Origin: Chromera velia
Taxonomy: Eukaryota; Sar; Chromeraceae
NCBI GenBank assembly: GCA_018398765.1
Contig: JAHBMJ010002106.1
Location: 1-22,737 of the forward strand
Direction of reading: 5' to 3'
Length of the DNA stretch: 22,737 bases
Both the position numbers and the translations under genes were made by a program. The notes under the pieces were generated by a model. The model was not told where the DNA came from. It did no database searches and was given only the letters and a program-made list of their open reading frames with translations. Of the stretch, positions 19,837 to 22,737 are shown piece after piece; the stretch's first letter is position 1, and the number at the start of each line of letters is the position of its first letter.

Positions 19837-20363
19837 AACAAAGCAATAGAGAAACTTGCGAACCCTCCCCCGCCCCCCTTTTCCCCTGTTCCCTATCTGA
19901 TTAGTGAATGGACCCGCAGAAGTCCACACCAGGACGACTGAATGAATGCAGGAGACGGTAACACATGGAGTTGCGCCTTCTTTCTTCTCCCTTTGCAGAC
20001 ATTCGAAGGGGCAAGGAAGCTGTAAACATGAAATTAAAGAAGTGAGGCAAATACCCAAACAGATCGAGGTGAATGCCATCACTCATGCTGACTTCCTTTC
20101 TTTCCTTTTTTGCTAGAGACAGCAGAGGGGAGGGATGAACGGCTCTGAATGCAGGCTCTCTTTCCCCCTTCTTCTCTCCATTCAAGTCACCCAATCAGTC
20201 AGTCAGGCAGTCTAACCCTCACTCTCCACAACTTCAGGAGGACCCACCGTCAACTTCCAGTATTATCCGTATGAAAAAAACAACCCCCTTCCCTTCCCGT
20301 GCTTGGTTTTGCTATTCTAATGCAGCTCCTGCGTTTTTTTCTTTTTCTCTTCCTCGATTTGTT

Positions 20364-20593
20364 TCACACTTCACTGCAGCGGTAGATGAAGTGCTTGTTT
20401 TGGGTTATTAGGATTAAATTTTTGGCTATGCCCCTGAAGCTCTCCTCTGAAGTCCAACTCCGTGCGTGTCCAGCAAATGAGTTTGCATGATGTAGCTCGT
20501 CGCACTCTGAATCTGATGTGTGAGCTTCCAGGGATTCCCTTCTATGCTCCTTGACCCTCTCCCAGGCCTCTTTGCCGGTACGTCTCCTTCTGA
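20364..20593 (-). CDS. Possible coding exon, unidentified
   Basis: A good acceptor (CTGCACATATGCAG) precedes a frame open for about 75 codons, with a charged, hydrophilic translation (RTGKEAWERVKEHRRES, then SDSECDELHHANSFAG). It ends at a stop at 20364. The composition is unlike the Phe/Ser-rich sequence upstream in the same frame, which I take to be intron. No family is recognised, and the upstream exon was not found. Confidence 0.3.
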
Positions 20594-21739
20594 CTGCATA
20601 TGTGCAGATAGGAGGGTAAGAAGTAGAGGAGAAGAAGAAAGACAAGCGGTCGTACCAGAAACAACTCAACAGATGAAGAGTGCGGCTGTTTCGAGCAAAA
20701 GGACTTTCAGACACAGAAATGAAACAGAAGAAAGAAGCTAGAGAAAGAAGTCTATGGGACAGTACATGCAGCTTAATTCTCTTTGAGTACTCACACCTAC
20801 TATCGCACAAAGAAACTAGGAATAGAGGTGAGAGAAGAAGAAAAGAAAAGAGAAAGAGAACGGAGAAAAGTTGAAAGGCCCACACTCACTTGGATGGATG
20901 AGGCATCGCAGGGCGTGTTCGGGTCCCCCCACCGCTATGCAGCGCCACCCACTAGAACGCCAAGGCCTCAAAGCTTGGTCACCAGAGGTTCGACTCCGAT
21001 CGAACAAATGCAAGCAGGCAGAAAAGAGAAGGTCGAGGGATGAGGCAGGCAAGCAACACACCATATGCACAGATTGAAGAGAGTCATAAATGAATCGCTG
21101 CGACTCCCAATCAGTCCTGGGAGTTTCAGTGGGAGGGAAAGATCGAAGACCAAGCAAAACGTGACCATCGATTGCATGCAAGGGCAAGGCAGCCATGCCT
21201 CTACCTTCTCGATCGGGGATCGGTGATCGATCGAAAAAGGAAGATATCTATCAGAAACCCTGCATCAGTAGTCAGCTCATACATTTGCCAATTGGAAACC
21301 CTTCTTTGCCAACGCCTGCGAGAGCCAGCCAAACTTGTACGGAGTAGCTTGTGAAGGACCAGGGTCTAATGTCTCTTTGTTCTATAGATGTGGCACAGTT
21401 GGGGCAGAACAAACAAACCGTGTTGAGCCCGCACTAACTTGTAGGATCAAGAGAGATTGTTGTTTCTCCAAGGTTATGAAGCGCAAGCCGGGCAAAGAAG
21501 AAGGCTCCGTGCTGCTGCAAACCAAAGAAGACAGACAACAGGCATGCGGACAGAACAAACTCAGAGGGGTCAAGATTTATCGAGCAATATTCAGGGTAAG
21601 GATGGAGGTGTTGTTCTGTCAAGCGTTGTTCGACTACGGGAAGGAAAGAGAGGATTCTTGTGCTGAAGAAAAGAAACACACTTTTGTCATGCGCTGACCT
21701 AAATGATATCTGACAGGTTGAGTGACAACAGCGCCCAGC
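20594..21739. other. No gene confirmed
   Basis: The stretch is purine-rich at 20610-20870 and otherwise mixed. A plus-strand frame from an ATG at about 21476 to a TGA at 21697 is protein-like (for example KRKPGKEEGSVLLQTKEDR) and contains a GTAAGG donor-like site. It has no recognised domain, and the opposite strand is open too. Confidence 0.35.
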
Positions 21740-21747
21740 TATATATA
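21740..21747 (+). promoter_or_regulatory. TATA-like box
   Basis: TATATATA lies 46 bases before the ATG at 21794 and is followed by GC-richer sequence. The position is reasonable for a core promoter of the small ORF that follows. Confidence 0.3.
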
Positions 21748-21793
21748 CAGGAAGCTGGCAACGACGCGCCCAGAGAGACCGCCCATATCCAGA

Positions 21794-22030
21794 ATGGAAA
21801 CGCAAGACTTCTTGGCTCAACTGCAGAATTGTGGGAAGGCTGCGGCTGCAGAAGAGAGGATAGGTTCTTGGCTGACGAAACCGCAAAGAATTGACAGGTA
21901 CGGGCAGGTTGTCGATGTTGCTCCCAAAGCAACGGCCGGGCCGACTGAAAGGAGGAAGATGCAAAGGCTTCCTCAAACGAGGAAAGACGGAGACAGATCG
22001 CGATCTGTCAGTCTGCAGCGGCTATATTAA
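21794..22030 (+). CDS. Possible small gene or first exon, unidentified
   Basis: The ATG at 21794 opens a 78-codon frame ending in TAA at 22028-22030. The start METQDFLAQLQNCGKAAAAE is helix-like, and the second half is Arg/Lys/Gln-rich. A donor-like AG/GTACGG at about 21895 means it could instead be a first exon of roughly 100 bases. A TATA-like box lies upstream. There is no known domain, and the minus strand is open across it as well, so coding status is unsure. Confidence 0.3.
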   Translation: METQDFLAQLQNCGKAAAAEERIGSWLTKPQRIDRYGQVVDVAPKATAGPTERRKMQRLPQTRKDGDRSRSVSLQRLY

Positions 22031-22609
22031 TAAGTAGATCCGTTGGACTCATGAGCAGGGAAGAGTATATATCGATATATCAATATTGCTTTAACAGCCA
22101 TTGGACCGCAAACATGTCGAAAGATCGCGGCTCAGTGTGGTCCGTCGCTTCATGATGCTTCATGCAGCCCCATGCAATGTAGTAAAACCGCACGCCTTGA
22201 AACCGCCAGGCACCCAGACTTTCCGGCCCCGGTATGCATGCATGCACATGCGCGATATGGACCGGCCGGGCCCGCGGGCCACAGCTGACGCGGGATTCTG
22301 TCAGGCAAGGTCGCGGCGTCGCGCGAAGAGGGAATGCAAACGTCTGATGTGTCCGATTTCAATTCACACAACAAATTCAGATAGACGGGGACACCAGCTC
22401 GAAAGACGAGATTCGTCGGTCACGAGAAGAGCACATAAGAGCACAAAAGAGGCTTGTTCAGCGCACCATAAAGAATGCAGGTCAACTGAGGCAAAAACCG
22501 AATGTCTCTGACTCTGACAGATCGGCTCTCCAATGCGTTGCTTGATTTCGGTGTCTCATGCAGACTTGCCTATTTTGCGACAGTTGATTGAATTTTTTCT
22601 CCTGGAAGC
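22031..22609. other. Upstream region of the gene at the right edge, with palindromes
   Basis: No convincing gene. It contains TGCATGCATGCA (22235-22246), a GC palindrome cluster ACCGGCCGGGCCCGCGGGCC (22261-22280) and ATATATCGATATAT (about 22065-22078). As it precedes a start codon at 22610, these may belong to that promoter. Confidence 0.4.
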
Positions 22610-22737
22610 ATGCCGTTTAGCCTTGGGGACTTCATACAGCACAAAAGTGCAACTGTCTCGGAAGCAGCAAAAAAGTTCTGGTACATCCTGGGGAAGTACC
22701 TTCTGGAGAACAAACCTGACATGGAAGACTATGAATA
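22610..22737 (+). CDS. 5' end of an unidentified gene, cut by the window edge
   Basis: The ATG at 22610 (context GAAGCATGC) opens a frame of 42 codons that runs off the end. An in-frame TGA at 22589-22591 makes this the first possible ATG. The start reads MPFSLGDFIQHKSATVSEAA, then KKFWYILGKYLLENKP, with codon use and residue mix typical of a real protein. It is soluble and helical in character, with no signal peptide. I do not recognise the family from 42 residues. Confidence 0.6.
   Translation, partial: MPFSLGDFIQHKSATVSEAAKKFWYILGKYLLENKPDMEDYE

Noticed and set aside
20975-21010. tRNA T-arm-like sequence (GGTTCGACTCC)
   Set aside because: Only about three of five T-stem pairs form, and no acceptor stem, anticodon arm or D arm fits around it.

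Overview
The window is nuclear DNA of a eukaryote. It has GC-rich exons joined at canonical GT-AG introns, long simple-sequence tracts, AT-rich spacers and a decayed LTR retrotransposon. Two host genes point to an alga with a complex (secondary) plastid. One is a THUMP-type rRNA methyltransferase whose N-terminus looks like a signal peptide followed by a basic transit-like stretch. The other is a helical-repeat protein of the kind alveolates use for organelle RNA. A chromerid alga such as Chromera is my best guess, but this is an inference from gene style, not a database result.

Left third (about 905-7327, minus strand): a Ty3/gypsy chromovirus remnant in the order gag (Lys/Ala-rich tail, capsid-like region, zinc knuckle), protease, reverse transcriptase (YMDD), RNase H, integrase (HHCC, DDE, GPY/F) and chromodomain. 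Eleven in-frame stop codons and apparent frame changes break it. A 22-nt all-purine tract overlaps the stop codon, as expected for a PPT, but I found no matching LTR pair. Beyond the gag start lie a GT tract, a three-copy ~91-98 bp tandem repeat and a TGTGGAA-rich patch (7849-8732), then AT-rich DNA without a gene.

Middle (9709-16774): two divergent genes share a ~725 bp spacer with nested palindromes. On the minus strand, a three-exon gene (model 12684-11719, 10849-10784, 10323-9709) encodes a ~548-aa helical-repeat protein with a probable organelle-targeting N-terminus. On the plus strand, a four-exon gene (13410-14134, 14565-14689, 15056-15476, 16093-16774) encodes a ~650-aa RlmL-like 23S rRNA guanine-N2 methyltransferase with a probable plastid-targeting leader. 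Splice phases agree at all three of its junctions. Both products plausibly act on organellar RNA or ribosomes.

Right third (16775-22737): an AT-rich spacer with a duplicated GCCGGCAATTGCC-type element, then a repeat-rich stretch with a few coding-like tracts (mainly minus strand) that I cannot identify. A plus-strand gene begins at 22610 and runs off the window end.
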